Source: Alligator mississippiensis (taxonomy: Eukaryota > Chordata > Crocodylia > Alligatoridae). Taken from it: 64,000 nucleotides of DNA. The stretch covers positions 213,596,978 through 213,660,977 of the forward strand of contig NC_081828.1 in NCBI RefSeq assembly GCF_030867095.1, given 5' to 3'. Positions 25,291-36,800 of this stretch are shown here, piece by piece (position 1 is the stretch's first letter; each line of letters begins with the position of its first letter). A program made the position numbers and the translations under genes. Below the pieces are notes generated by a model. That model was not told the DNA's origin. It saw nothing but the letters and a program-made list of their open reading frames with translations, and ran no database searches.

Positions 25291-27084
25291 GATCTTCTGT
25301 TCAGGGCTGTCCAGAGCTGACGTCATAACCCCTGTTGCCAGCGTGCGGTACAGCTGAACAGTGAAATCATTAAAAGCATGCAACAAACCCAAAGCCTGAT
25401 CTTCCCCACACTGCCCCAAGCCTCTGGGCTGCCAGGGAGTAAGCAGGCGTCCACCGCTCAGCAGCAGCACAAATCCACCCCACCCTCATCGCAGCCACCT
25501 TTGTGGTACGACAAGGGCGTGGATGTGTTTGCTTGGCCTTTGTGCCACTAGATCAATTTGTATGGCTGCACAAGGGCGACGTGTGTTTCCACCCTGAGAC
25601 CAGTTCCTGGACCTACGGGCCTGAGTCATCCTGTGGTTAGGGAGGACTGGCTCACACACAACAAGGAGGAGATGCTGCCACCTGCCTTTTACCTAATAGT
25701 CGCAGGCTCAGAGCACTCACCTAAAAAAAGAGCAGTCATCGAGACCCACATTGCAAGCACCCGATAAGGTTGATGCCCCCGGGTATAAGTAGCTTTAGGC
25801 ACTTAAAACGTGATGCTAGTCCACCTTGCTGGAGTCCCTGAGAAAGAGTTATTGCAGAAGGTGGGTGCTCTCCTTCCCTTCCTCCTCCTTGCTGCTTTTC
25901 TGTGGCTCAGGCTTGATGCGCATGGGATGGCGTGTTACAAAAGGGGACGTGCTCATGGATATTCAGGTGCTTGAACAGGTGGAACAGAAACGCACATAGG
26001 CAGAGGTGTAACAGGCCGGCTCCATGCCCTGGGCAGTGGCTGCACGTGGAGCCGTGCCAGCACATGGTGGCAGTGACATGGCCAACTGTTTGCTGCAGCA
26101 AGGGGTATTTTTGCACCTCCCCCTAGGCAGCACTCAGGGCTGCTGCCCTGGTTGTCCCTACTCTACTCAGTTGTGCTATGGTACATAGGAGACAAAGTCC
26201 ACCTAGATGCCTAGTAGAGCCTGACCCCGAGTGTGTGAATCCCAAAAGGGCTCAGACCTGCGCTGGGTGCTGAGATGCTTGATACAGTGGGCATGCCCAG
26301 ACACAGGACTTTATGCACCTAAATCAGTTTTCTAGTGAAAACACAGGTGCGTGCAGGTTTGTGGATTGGACAGAGTTGCTCATATTTCACCTGACTTACA
26401 TTTTAGGTGCTTGCATCCTTTTTTTTGGATCTCATCCTCTGTAACTACACTTTTAATCTGCAGGTGTGCCTGCAACTTCAATGAACTCTGCTGCCAGTTG
26501 GATGTATTTACTTTCAACCACGTTGCTGGCTTTATCTCAGATGGATATAAAGATCATAAAATATCACAAGATAGAGACAATGAGCCAGGCTGAGATAAGG
26601 GTAGACTTTATAGTGGCCCTAAACTATCCCAGTTCCCTGGGAAATGTAACATAAGGGGGTTATGTTGGGATGAAATCTTCATGATGTTGCAAAGCATGTA
26701 ATGGTGGCATGTAAATGCCACTGTGTCATTCTAGGGCTGCATTAATGTCACTGCTGCCAGCTGCCTCAGGCTACGAGACAAGAAAGCAAAGTATTTCGAG
26801 TTTAACTAATCATGCAGAAATTGAACTACTTGAAAATGTAGCAGTGGCTCTTTGAAATTGCCAATAATTCGACATCTCCCCCCAACTCGCCTGTGTACAA
26901 TGAGCTGTGTAGCAAGTTGGTTGTCATCTTCCCCTTCCCACTTCCTTGCAAATCCAGTGGTTCTGGGTCCTCCGTTTAGGTTTTGAGGCATTTGGTGTTC
27001 TTTCGAATGAGGGGCAAGGACTCTATAGAGTGATTAACTACATGATATGTGTATTTCCTACATAGAAATAGAACCTGAAATTGT

Positions 27085-27160
27085 AGGATCATAGAAAGGT
27101 AGGACTGGAAGGGACTTGGGGAAGTCATCAACTCCAATGCCTTGATCTTTTGGGAGCAAG
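27085..27160 (-). mobile_element. CR1 LINE 3' terminus
   Basis: GATCATAGAAAGGTAGGACT then GGAAGGGACTTGGGGAAGTC, a short piece of CR1 3' end. Confidence 0.6.
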
Positions 27161-29126
27161 AGTAACTTAGAGTCCAAAGCAAAGTGAGACCTGGCAATTG
27201 AGCATAAGAAGTCCACTCGTGTCCGCAAGTGATGGCAGAGGGTTTTTTACACACCTAGCATTTTGTCCATGCAGTGCTTGCGCTCTTTCAAAGGAGAAAG
27301 CATATCTGCTGCAGATCTAGTCCGTCCTTAATATAGGCAATTACCAAGGGGAAGAAGACACTTCTGTCGGTATCTCACGAAGGAAGATTGACCCATATGA
27401 ACATGTCACCCTACACACTGCAACGTAGATCTTGATGTTTTTGCAGTGATTCTCAGAGCCACTCACTGAGTAGCTTTGGCCTTTCTTAACTCTTAAATAA
27501 TGAAGTGTATACACACACACATACGTGTGTATGAATGTATGTGTGCATTTACCTATGTACATATGTATATGTGTGGTGTGCAGTAACAATTCCTGCAATC
27601 TGACAATTCACCGCTTCCTAGATCCGCAATTGTTTCTTTAAAGCCAATCATTAATCCACATATAACAAGGCAGCTATTTGAAACGCATTATCGCTTTAAA
27701 CTCCCAGCTTCTTACCGCTAATCTAGTTATTTAAATTGTTGTATCATTAAGCGACTTAGGAGTATGAAAGAAAAAGTCTATACAATTACCAGCCTCCAAA
27801 TTACATTAAAGTGACATAACAAATGGCACAGAAGGGCAGTTGTTGCCAGACTAGCCAAATGTTCTGCAATTCCCTAGTAGCTGCAAGCTACATGTATTTC
27901 ATGGGGAAAAGACTCACAATTAAATGAATGGTTTCATTTCCTAAACGAAACTGCCATCACCTGAACCATTAGATGTATGTGCCTAGAGCTGCTGAGTCTT
28001 AGATGGAGTCCTGTTTTCTGCTTCAGTATATTTGGTCGCTGTTCATGTATTCAACATTTCTCTCTAGGCACATCCCTGCCGTCACCCATCCAGACACATC
28101 CTCTCCAGCCAGTATGCATTCACCATGGGCTTAAGGCAATTCACATTTAAGTTTTAAGAGGTCTGTCTTCAATGCAGCCTCGTTAACACAGAGAGCAACG
28201 TCCACACTGACACCTGGAGAGCAGCCACACAAAAGCTCCTCCCCACACTGCTCGGACATGAGTGGGTCATAAGCAAAACGTTCAGGTTATGGGTACAACA
28301 GATGGCAAACGTATCAGCACCTACTGGCATCCGTGGAGAGAGTGAGCTCTGCCCTGTGATGGGGTGGTGCTTTTTTGGCAGGCCTGGCCCGTATCACTAA
28401 AGATGAGAGGTGAAATCCTGACTCCACGGGAGTCTTATTACTGGCCTGGAGGGAGCCAGGATTTCACCTTGTTTTCTGACCTGTCAGCCTGGGTATTTAT
28501 TCCAACATTGGGAGTAGGAGGCCAACATCCAACCTAAGAGGGCATCGTCTTGTCCCCTTGTCTTTGTTCCTGCTATTCTTTTAACAACGCCCTCTGCTTT
28601 ACTCTCCAACACCTGCCACCAAGCCTTTTTTCCAATCTACCTGATAGTTTCCAAAGTACCTGACAGTTTCCAAAGTAGACAGAGGGATGGAAACCTCTGC
28701 TCACCAAGTTCCTCACCTATCCAAACGCCTTCTAAAAATCATGTTTGAGGTGTGCTGACTTCCCACCTAGACCACAGCAGCACAATAGCAGAACCGGGAA
28801 CAAGCAGGATGTTCTCAAACCCTATCTGAATCACTCATGCCGGTGTGGATGGGTGAACAATTTACTACCGGGTAAAACGAGGTCAGGGCTTTATCGTGCA
28901 TCACCTGGTCCATGCTAATTGCCTGTGGGCATGATTGTGCTCCATGGCAAGTGGGACGTTACCCCAGGGTAGGGCAGCTTCCAGTGAAAGAAGGGGACGT
29001 TACCATGGCTTAGCTTCCATTACTGCAGCGAAAGGGTATGCATATATGCAGTTGCTTACCTGGCAGCGGAGATACCACAGTCAACCAGGGGGAGATACCA
29101 TGAGGTGGTTTTTGGCCCAGATGGTT

Positions 29127-29313
29127 TTACTTACCTGGCAGTGAAGATACCTTTCCGCTCAGCCTTGAATGACTTGGTGTAGTTAGAGGGAGAAGGCCTG
29201 TCCCTTGCATTGCAGGCAGCCTGACCCCTGCAACAGTCTACAAATGCCTCCAAATGCAAGGATCTTGGCTACACAATTTATGGTGATGGGGGACCGCTCT
29301 CAGGCTTTCCCTC
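29127..29313 (+). ncRNA. U1 snRNA-derived sequence (degenerate)
   Basis: Aligns by eye to U1 snRNA along its length: 5' TTACTTACCTGGCAG (U1 begins ATACTTACCTGGCAG), then CTGACCCCTGC, CCAAATG, the Sm-site region AATTTATGGTGATGGGGGAC (U1 has AATTTGTGGTAGTGGGGGAC) and the end GCTTTCCC. The middle, corresponding to stem-loops I-II, is heavily changed. Not a working U1 gene: no proximal sequence element was recognised and stems are disrupted. Confidence 0.75.
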
Positions 29314-29314
29314 T

Positions 29315-29375
29315 AGCTTGCTCCTTCGGCCTTTTGGCTAGGGGCAAGCAAGACTAGGGGGTATCTGAACTCCAA
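29315..29375 (+). ncRNA. U2 snRNA-derived 5' fragment
   Basis: TCGGCCTTTTGGCTA at 29326-29340 is identical to the U2 5' region, with GCAAG and GTATCTG following at U2-like spacing. It starts within a few bases of the U1 end. The Sm site and 3' stems of U2 are absent. Confidence 0.6.
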
Positions 29376-29565
29376 AGCCTCCAGGCCTTGTAGCATGCCT
29401 GCCATGGATTTGGGAGTATCTGAAGCCCCAGGCTGAAGAGTCTGGAAGGGAGGATGCAAACTTGAATGAATGAGCTCTGCTCAGTTGATCTAATTCAAAA
29501 TTGATCTGGCCGATTTGGCCCGAGGCATGAACTTTCCAAAAAAAAAAAAGTGAATATATATATTC

Positions 29566-29845
29566 CTTTACACACGGGGCACGTCAACATGTGCGCATTT
29601 AATGCGCAGTAACTGAAAGGACTGCACGGTATCTATATGGGGATTGAGAACAGTTTTCCCAGGAGTGGTTCTTCACTGCAAATCAGCTGATTCACAGGAA
29701 CTGCATGATGCAGGTATCAAATTTATGCTCGAGTCGGCTTATGTCGCAGTACGGGCATGCACGTGTAGACTCGTGCCCGTACCGTGCAGTCCTTTCAGTT
29801 ACTGCGCATTAAATGCGCACATGTCGACGTGCCCCGTGTGTAAAG
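29566..29845. mobile_element. Palindromic MITE with ~65-bp terminal inverted repeats, copy 2
   Basis: The left end (29566-29630) and the inverse of the right end (29781-29845) agree at all but one of about 65 positions. The ends include GGGGCACGTC and ATGTGCGCATTTAATGCGCA; the latter is itself nearly palindromic. Total 280 bp, no coding. It is the youngest-looking of the five family members here and has invaded the edge of the SINE-like region. Confidence 0.85.
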
Positions 29846-30756
29846 AAATCTGAGATTCATTGGGCCAAGGAGAAAAATAAGCAAGCAGGAGCCTGGTCCT
29901 ACAGCCCTGCAGTACGGGTGTTGTCACAGATAGGACCTGGGCATGGGGGGCAAGGTTCATGAGTACAGGCACAAGCCTGGGAGGTCCAAGAGCCAAGTGT
30001 CACAATCCCGGGAGTCCAGGACCCGAAGATGCCAGGAAAGCAAGGATCAGGAGCCAGGTTAGAAGTCTCCAAGTCAAGAACCAGGACCAGGGGCCAGGAC
30101 GCGGGCACAGGGGGGCTTGACAAAAGCCTGCTATTTGCTGCAGGCTCCCAGAGCAGTGCTTTACAGGGGCCAGCCAAGGGCATGCAGGCACCCAGGCTAT
30201 TGGGGCCAGCTGCAGCTTATCTGGGCAGCAATCATGCAAACTCCTAAGAGGCATGCCCCTGCGAGGGGAAGCCTGGCATCCAATGCACTCCACCAACCAC
30301 AATTTGGGACCCGCTCCCACCACCATCGCCTCCGCCTGCTTCCCCTGCTTGCCTGCCCTCACGGTTTGGACTGGCAGGGGTTGCAGGCTCTGCTTCCAGC
30401 TCTTAGCCCAAGGGCTGGTTAGGTTTGGTTTGGAGTCGATAGCATCCTCCTGCCAGAAGGTAATGCAGCAGTGCCGCCCTGTGGTGGGATCTGTAGTTCC
30501 CATTTTGAGAACTAAAGATCTGTGACGTCTGCGATAAATGACAAGTTATGGCAAAGAACTGTTAAATAAGATGAAATGTTAAAAGCAACTGTGTGTACGA
30601 GACCATATATTATCTTCCAAGTGGATTTGGATTGAAGTCACTGAGTCAGTTTTAGTTGGGCTCCTCTTCTGTGCCCATTGAAGTAAACATTATCGATTAT
30701 ATTTTGGACGCAGGCACATATTATAGTCACAGGTAATGAATCGGTGACCGTGCACA
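29846..30756. other. Intergenic stretch
   Basis: Repeats of CAGGAGCCAGG / CCAGGACC type between 29940 and 30120 resemble 33.99-34.15 kb. No gene recognised. Confidence 0.4.
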
Positions 30757-31812
30757 TGCAGGTACGGTGTCTGTCCTGCATCCGGTGTTGCTTAATGCTT
30801 TTATTAATGATCTAGACCCAGGAACGGCGAGTGAATCAGGTCTGCAGGTGACACAAAGCTTGCAAACGCTTTGGCATATCTGATTAGCATTGAAAGGATC
30901 TTGATAGATTGGGGAAGCAGGCATTGGACAGCAGATTGAAACACAGGAGAGACAAATGTCAGGTGCTGCATCTAGGAAGAAACACAGATCTGCAAATACA
31001 GAATGGGAGACGATTGTCTAGCGGGTAGCATTACTGTGAAGGATCTCAGGGTTTTGATATAACATGTGCAATGTGATACGGTCACCAAAAGTGGTTGCAA
31101 TTTTGGGTTTCATTGACAGGATGATGGTATTGAAGACATGAGAGGTGACAGTGCCAATCGACTCAGCACCAGTAAGGCCTCCAGGGGAGCGTTGTGTGCA
31201 GTTCTGGGCTCTGCAATATAAGAGGGTTGTTGAAAACCTGGAGAGGGGCAGCGAGAGACAAAGATGATTCAGAGGCTGGAAAGCAGCTGTGTGCAGAACG
31301 AGAAGCGAAAACTGCTTGGTGAAAAGGAGAATAAAGGGAACATGCCAGCACTTTTCACATATCAGGAAAGCTTCCATAATGAGGGAGAACAAAGGGTTTC
31401 CCTTGCCCCAGCGGGCAGGACAGGAAGCAAAAAATGGGTCTAAACAACAGTAAAGCAGTTTTAGATTAGATCGCAGACAAAACATCCCAGCGGTCAGAAG
31501 AGTGGATCCAGCCAAGCAGGGATGTGCGGCAACTCTCAGTGGGGGCAGATGACAGGACAAGGAGCAATGGGTTCAAGTTGCAGCAAGGGAAGTTGAGGTT
31601 GAATATTAGGAAAAACTTTCTTGGGAGAGTAGAAAGCACTGGAACAGGGTACCCAGAGAGGTGGTGGACTCTCCATCCTTGGAGGTTTTGAGGACCCGAG
31701 TAGACAAAGCCTTGGCTGGGATGATGTAGTTGGGGACAGTCCTGCTTGGAGCAGGAGTTGGGCTAGATGTGACCTCCTGAGGTCCCTTCCAGCCCTCATT
31801 TTCTATGATTTG
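30757..31812 (+). mobile_element. CR1 LINE, diverged
   Basis: Begins near an LLNAFINDLDPG-like reverse transcriptase motif, continues through the ORF2 C-terminal region (WNRVPREVVDSPSLEVL-like before 31690) and ends GGTCCCTTCCAGCCCTCATT then TTCTATGATTTGATGA. 5'-truncated and many times broken. Confidence 0.85.
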
Positions 31813-31952
31813 ATGAACTCCTTGATTAGAGGCTTTGCAGAAGAAGCTGCATGGGTGTCTGGGAAGCCTAGCACTGCTTGTATCTGTGCAGGAGGGTCGG
31901 CTGACATGGGTAGGGGGGCATCCTGCTTGGCAGCCGTGCCACGATTAGCCTA

Positions 31953-32055
31953 ACAAGGTTCTTTGGGTAGATGTGATCTCTTTTACCAGACCAGCTAAAT
32001 AGTTGGAAAAGTTGTTCTTTGCAAGCTTTTGGGTACAAACACCCTTCTGCAGGCA
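31953..32055 (+). repeat. Interspersed repeat, TTTTATTAGACCAAC family, copy 3
   Basis: ACAAGGTTCTTTGGGTAGAT, CTCTTTTACCAGACCAGC, GCAAGCTTTTGGGTACAAAC and ACCCTTCTGCAGG. It is followed by a CT-rich TCTGCTGCTCTGCTTTCTGC segment that recurs near 35.70 and 60.57 kb. Confidence 0.65.
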
Positions 32056-32484
32056 GGCAGCATCAAATTTACCCTTGCACCCTCCGTGAGTGCCGTTCCC
32101 ATCCCCTTCCCCTGCCGATCTGCTGCTCTGCTTTCTGCTCCCTGCCCTATCTGCCCCTGCACTGACTTCACCGAGGTGCTGTGAAGGAATAGCACCCAGG
32201 AGAATTGACGGGGGAACAGTAACATTTAAGAGGTGCCGAGGCAATTGAGAGGAGGCTGGATTTTAGGCAGACTGTTGAAAACCAATCTGCTTTTGATGCT
32301 CTCTACTGTGCTGCGTCTCTGATGAGAGGCAACCCGTGGGCATATCAATACTGGAGCTTTTAGCTGCCCGTGCGTTGCAGCCCTGATTCACACCTTTTAC
32401 ACTGACAGCTTGCACTATTCAAACCATGATTAACATCAGTCACAGTTCACGCTGGGCCACAGCTGGAGTTTAAGGGCAGGGCAA

Positions 32485-32592
32485 ACAAACCCTTGGCTGG
32501 GATGGTTTAGACCTGTGTGATTCTGCCTTGAGTAGGGGTTCAACTACATGTCCTCCTGAGGGCCCTTCTAGCCCTACTTTTCTCTGATCCTA
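32485..32592 (+). mobile_element. CR1 LINE 3' terminus
   Basis: CCTTGGCTGGGATGGTTTAG through TCCTCCTGAGGGCCCTTCT to TTCTCTGATCC matches the CR1 3' end. Confidence 0.7.
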
Positions 32593-32715
32593 ATTAGTGC
32601 CATGTGTCCATACTTTGCACTTGTGTAAATGGACTTGTAGGACCACAGCTGAACTAGGGTTAAAGGCCCCAGTGCGAGCACGGCCTTTGTTAAGTGGTAG
32701 AATATCTGCTCTAAG

Positions 32716-32978
32716 GTGGTCACGTTTGCACGTGCATGAAGGCACTTCTTCTAATGTGCGTTAAATTTAATACCTCCAATACGACCTACTAAAGAAACAT
32801 GTATTAGGCTGCCTTAATGCATTGTAACAAATGTGCATGGTTTTTAAGTGACACGTCATGTGCTCTAGCCTATTTTACTGCGCATTAGCTTAATCGCGCA
32901 ATTTATTTATGTGATGCTTTAATGCGCAGTAAAATAAGCGACTGCTGCACGTGAAAGGGCACATGTAGATGCACCCAC
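32716..32978. mobile_element. Palindromic MITE, copy 3
   Basis: Right end is the inverse of GGGTGCATCTACATGTGC; inside are TTTACTGCGCATTA and TAATGCGCAGTAAAA in opposite orientation forming a long imperfect hairpin. Left end decayed. Confidence 0.6.
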
Positions 32979-33802
32979 TGTCTGAGACCTCCAACAAGCC
33001 ATCCAGCAAGACCAGATGGACAGTTGTGAGAGGTGGGGGAAGAGGGGAGAAGCCCCAAATATTCAGGGGCATGTAGGCATGTAGGGTTTCTACAAAACCT
33101 CTACAAGAGACACACGCCCTGTTTAAAAAGCCACCGCATGTCATCCTTATGTCTGCAGGCAACTGGTCTGTCCCCTTACATGCAGAAGCAATGCCTTTTT
33201 GCAACCATCTCCTTCTCACCCGTTCCCCTTTTGAAAATCATTTAAAGCACTTCCTTTTCTTTTCATTTTTGTTATCTCTGGCATTTTCTTTCCCATTGTC
33301 TTCCCTCAAACAGCCGACCCGCTTTGAGGTAGTGTACTTAGGGTGAGCCGTGCACCTCCATTGTGTTTTACATCCACTTAACATTGGACATAGTTTTGAG
33401 TCCACCATTTGGACACTCTAGAGATGCAACGATTTAGGAGTGACTAATTATGCATTTTCTACAGTTTCTGGAAATCAATGGAAAGGCTACCACGGACTTC
33501 AGGGGAGCTGTAGGACTCGCATTAGTCCTCTTTCCATCCCCTTCTCAGGGAAGAGGTATTAAAAAAAAAATTGAGTGAATCTAATTCTGTCCAGAAGATG
33601 GCATTGCAATCCACACAGACCCGCCAAAAGGCTCTTTATGAAGGGCTTTAGGTTGTAAAATGTAGTTGCTTTGCTGGTTTTCTATAGAGTCCAGGTGGTG
33701 ATTATGGGTGTTTGCCTTGTTTGCTTTAGAAATTGAAACACTAAAATAGCCCTTCCTTGAAAAATGAAACCGAAATGTGAATCACAGTGCTGGTTTCCTA
33801 AG
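32979..33802. other. Intergenic stretch
   Basis: AT-rich with an A-run near 33563. Nothing recognised. Confidence 0.4.
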
Positions 33803-33872
33803 ATAGTTTCATAGTTTCATAGTAGCTAGGGTCAGGAGGGACCTGGACAGATCATCTAGCCTGACCCCCCAG
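33803..33872 (-). mobile_element. CR1 LINE 3' terminus
   Basis: AGTTTCATAGTTTCATAG then GGGTCAGGAGGGACCTGG and GATCATCTAGCCTGACC: a clean CR1 3' end of about 70 bp, extremely 5'-truncated. Confidence 0.8.
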
Positions 33873-36699
33873 CGTGATACATGGCTGGGGTTTGCTCCAG
33901 AGGGTGGTTTATCCAGGCGCGGGTTGTAAAAAACACTTTAGGCCTCTAAGGCGCTTGTACATACACGTGATGGAGACCGAGTTGCAGGAAGACGGAGAGG
34001 CAAAATGCCAGAGGCGTAATCCAAGAAATGAGCTGATATTGGAAACCAGGAGCCAGAGAACCAATGCCTTGTTCCACGGGGGAGCTGAGGTCAGAGTCGG
34101 GAAGAGCCAAAGCCAAGTGAGGAGCCAGGAGCACCAGCCAGAGCAGCACGCACAAGGCTTGCTGGGATGGACTGAGACTGTCGAGGCACGCCTGTGGCCC
34201 GGGGCTGCAGGTGGGCTAAAAAGGGGCACGTGGCACGTTCAGCAGGAGAGCAATTTGCTTCCCTCCACAGAAAACTAGGGCTAGGAACCAGGGGCAGTCG
34301 TGATGGATGCTCAGCACATCTGGCCATGCTCGAGCAGAAAATGAGGAGGAGATTCGGGGACAAAGGCTCTGCTCATGGTGTAAAGAGCAGCGCAGCATGA
34401 ATAAAAGGAGCAGAGTCTGGCTCTAAAGGATGTCATGTCATGTGTAAACTCCCCGGAGCGTTTTCAGGGAACACGACCGTTTCACAGCCCAGGTATCTGA
34501 ACGCAACTGGGCCTATGCAGCTCCACATGCTTCTGGGACAGGTGCAAGGTAAGTCAAGACCATTAAAGGCATGGAGGCAAATGTGACCTGGTTGCAACCC
34601 CTGCAAGACCAGAGCTGGATTTGTCACCGGTGACCTGCAGCAGGAGGAAATAGGTGTCATGCCACCTAACATGTAGTCCAGCGGAAACCGCAGTCTTGAA
34701 CTAGGCTCCAAGGCCCCGATCCTATCTCAGCACCGAGCCTTGTCGGCATGACAAGCTTTCTACCAGCAGTGAATTGCCACCACAGGAAATGCACTGGAGC
34801 ATGTCACCACCCGTGCAGCTGCTGGTGGCTTTTAACGGCTCACAAAATCATCCAGGTGCGCTGGCAGGGCGTGAAAAACACCAATAAAAGCACCAGGCAT
34901 TGAAGATTGCTGCAGCTGCCAGCAAAACAGAGCAGGCAGGCAGGTTGATACGTGCATCTTCCCCATGGAGGGGAAGGGTCCTGGCATTCAGGAGAGGAGG
35001 CAGAGGGAGAGGAGGGCTGTCACCAGTGGGCAGCTGAGAGCGTGGACTCGTTTACGGTCCTGTTGGCAGCACTGGGGGGCTCCCAGCCGAACCAGGCAGT
35101 GTAAACCAGGCCCGTGGGATTTTAACGTATCCAAATGGGCTCCTAGTCCACCCTGCACAATGGCAAGCATTCTGTGATGGTGCCGAGGCTCCTTATTTGC
35201 CTCTTAGTTGCCTCTTTCTTAACAGAAATGGATCTCTACGCTTCCCTAGGAGACTCGCCTTGACCGACTGTGCATGCTCAGAAGCTGAACAATACAGCTG
35301 CCTCGGTGCCTAATGCCCCTTCTGCTCCGCTGCAACCCGGTTCTGCCTGGGAAAGTGCCTACATGCCAATTGTTTGACACGGAGAGTAACTGTGCTAGCG
35401 CTGCTCAGCATGGTGGGGACAGCCCCTACCTGCGAAGTGGGAGGTCTGGGATTAGGTGCCTGTGCAAAGGCTCCTAATCCCAGCATGGGGAAGGTTTGAA
35501 TGCGACAGCTCCGTTCCTAGAGCAGCCAGCTGGGATGCGGGAAGCCCGGGTTCAGCTTCCTCCTGGAGCGGGACGGAGATGGATCTGTTCCTCCAGGACC
35601 CAGCTGCATGTTTTATCCCAGCGGGGAGCCAACCGTTTTGGCAGATGGGACAAATTACACCCCGCTTTCTCCCCTAGGGCTGCTCTGGTCCCCTTCTCCT
35701 GCCTGCTCTGCTTTCTGCTCCCAGTCCTGCCCTCCTCACTTGCTCTGCTGCTCTGCTTTCTGTTCCCAACCCCACCCTCCTGACCTAACTGCTTGCTGCT
35801 CCCAGTCCTTCCCTCCTTGCCTGATCCGCTGCCTGCTCCTTGCCCTACCTGGCACTGCACTGCCTGCCCTGCCCCTACCGTGCCACACACCAAGGCTGCC
35901 AGCGCCACCCCTGCTGTCATGACTAGGAAACAGATTAGTTGCTCAATGAAGGGCAAGCTTACTGTGTTTAATTATTTTAATTAAGCTAATTAGGGCACTC
36001 GCCTCAGGAGCTGATACCTGGGCTCTGCCCCAGCTTCACAGAACGCTTAAGTATTTTCTATTAAAAATTCATCTGAGCTGGGTCTGAAGATCAGGTCCTC
36101 TCTCTCGGGTGGGTACTCGAGTGTCAGAAGTTATAATTTAGACATGCTCCACAACGGGAGACTAGGAAGCGGGGAATTGGGAGATGGTCCCTGAGGCAAC
36201 AGCTGCCAAGTAGTAGCTGCTAGATCCATACTAGGTTTGCAAAGGTTGCACGCTGCTCCATGATGAAAGTCTGCTGTTCTTCACATTCTTGGGCACCAGT
36301 ATTTATTGAAATTAGTGATCACTACAGGTGCCCCCACCACTAGGCTACAGAATCCCGCTGGCTCTTTCCCTCTTGCTGGCCCAATGAATATGTATTTAGG
36401 CCACGCAAGGTGGACCAGCATCAATCCAGCTCTCAGACAGAAGCAGAACAGGAAGCAGCACCACTTCCTCCTCGGTCACATGCGGGGTGAGGCCCCTGTG
36501 GATGAGATAGGCAGAGGAAGATCTGCTTTCTGGAGCTGGACAGGGCTGGGGTGCCTTGCTGCTCAGCTTGGTCAGACCGAGTCAGCCTAGCCAAGCGCTT
36601 AGGGTGGCTCTCGACATGTGAGGATGCTGCTCTGATGCACTACAATTACAGCATGTTGGAGCAGACTTCATTAACTGAGTCTGCTGGACAGCTTCCCTG
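33873..36699. other. Intergenic stretch
   Basis: CCAGGAGCCAG-type sequence at 33.99-34.15 kb and a CT-rich, imperfectly repeated tract at 35.69-35.87 kb (CTCTGCTTTCTGCTCCCAGT). No gene recognised. Confidence 0.4.
35690..35870 (+). repeat. CT-rich imperfect tandem repeat
   Basis: Repeats of CTGCTCTGCTTTCTGCTCCC and CAGTCCTGCCCTCC with drift. Related short segments lie at 32.10-32.17 and 60.55-60.66 kb, so the tract is part of a dispersed family. Confidence 0.55.
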
Positions 36700-36800
36700 T
36701 CTTGTTCATTCAGCATCCCCATGCCTCACAGTGATGGCAGGGGTGCTTTAACTAAAGCTCGTAGAATGAGCTTCGGTTAAAGCACCCCCACCACCACCTC
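36700..36800. mobile_element. Foldback element, copy 2
   Basis: GGGGTGCTTTAACTAAAGCTC (36740-36760) pairs with GAGCTTCGGTTAAAGCACCCC (36768-36788), two mismatches, 7-base loop. CCTCACAGTGATGGCAG before it matches the flank of the hairpin at 8606-8658. Confidence 0.6.

Larger units (their letters stand above)
24746..28944. other. Intergenic stretch
   Basis: No host exon recognised. Holds a short CR1 end at 27085-27160, a CA/TG-rich patch at about 27505-27575, and at 25105-25290 a segment resembling the repeat at 61.8-62.2 kb. Confidence 0.4.
28945..29475 (+). mobile_element. Composite SINE-like element with tandem U1 heads followed by a U2 head (SINEU-type)
   Basis: From left to right: two weak U1-like starts with GGGACGTTACC (about 28953 and 28994); a U1 5' fragment (29052-29080, CTTACCTGGCAGCGGAGATA); a second U1 5' fragment (29084-29124, AGGGGGAGATACCATG then AGGTGGTTTT); a nearly full-length degenerate U1 (29127-29313); and directly after it the 5' end of U2 (29315-29375, with TCGGCCTTTTGGCTA exact). 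About 100 bp of unrecognised body follows; an A-run lies at 29538-29550. As I recall, crocodilian SINEU elements have U1- or U2-derived heads, and SINEU-1 subfamilies gained such heads repeatedly. The order here fits that. Outer limits are uncertain. Confidence 0.65.

Noticed and set aside
29127-29313. Functional U1 snRNA gene
   Set aside because: Stem-loop regions are heavily altered and the sequence is joined directly to U2 and other U1 fragments.
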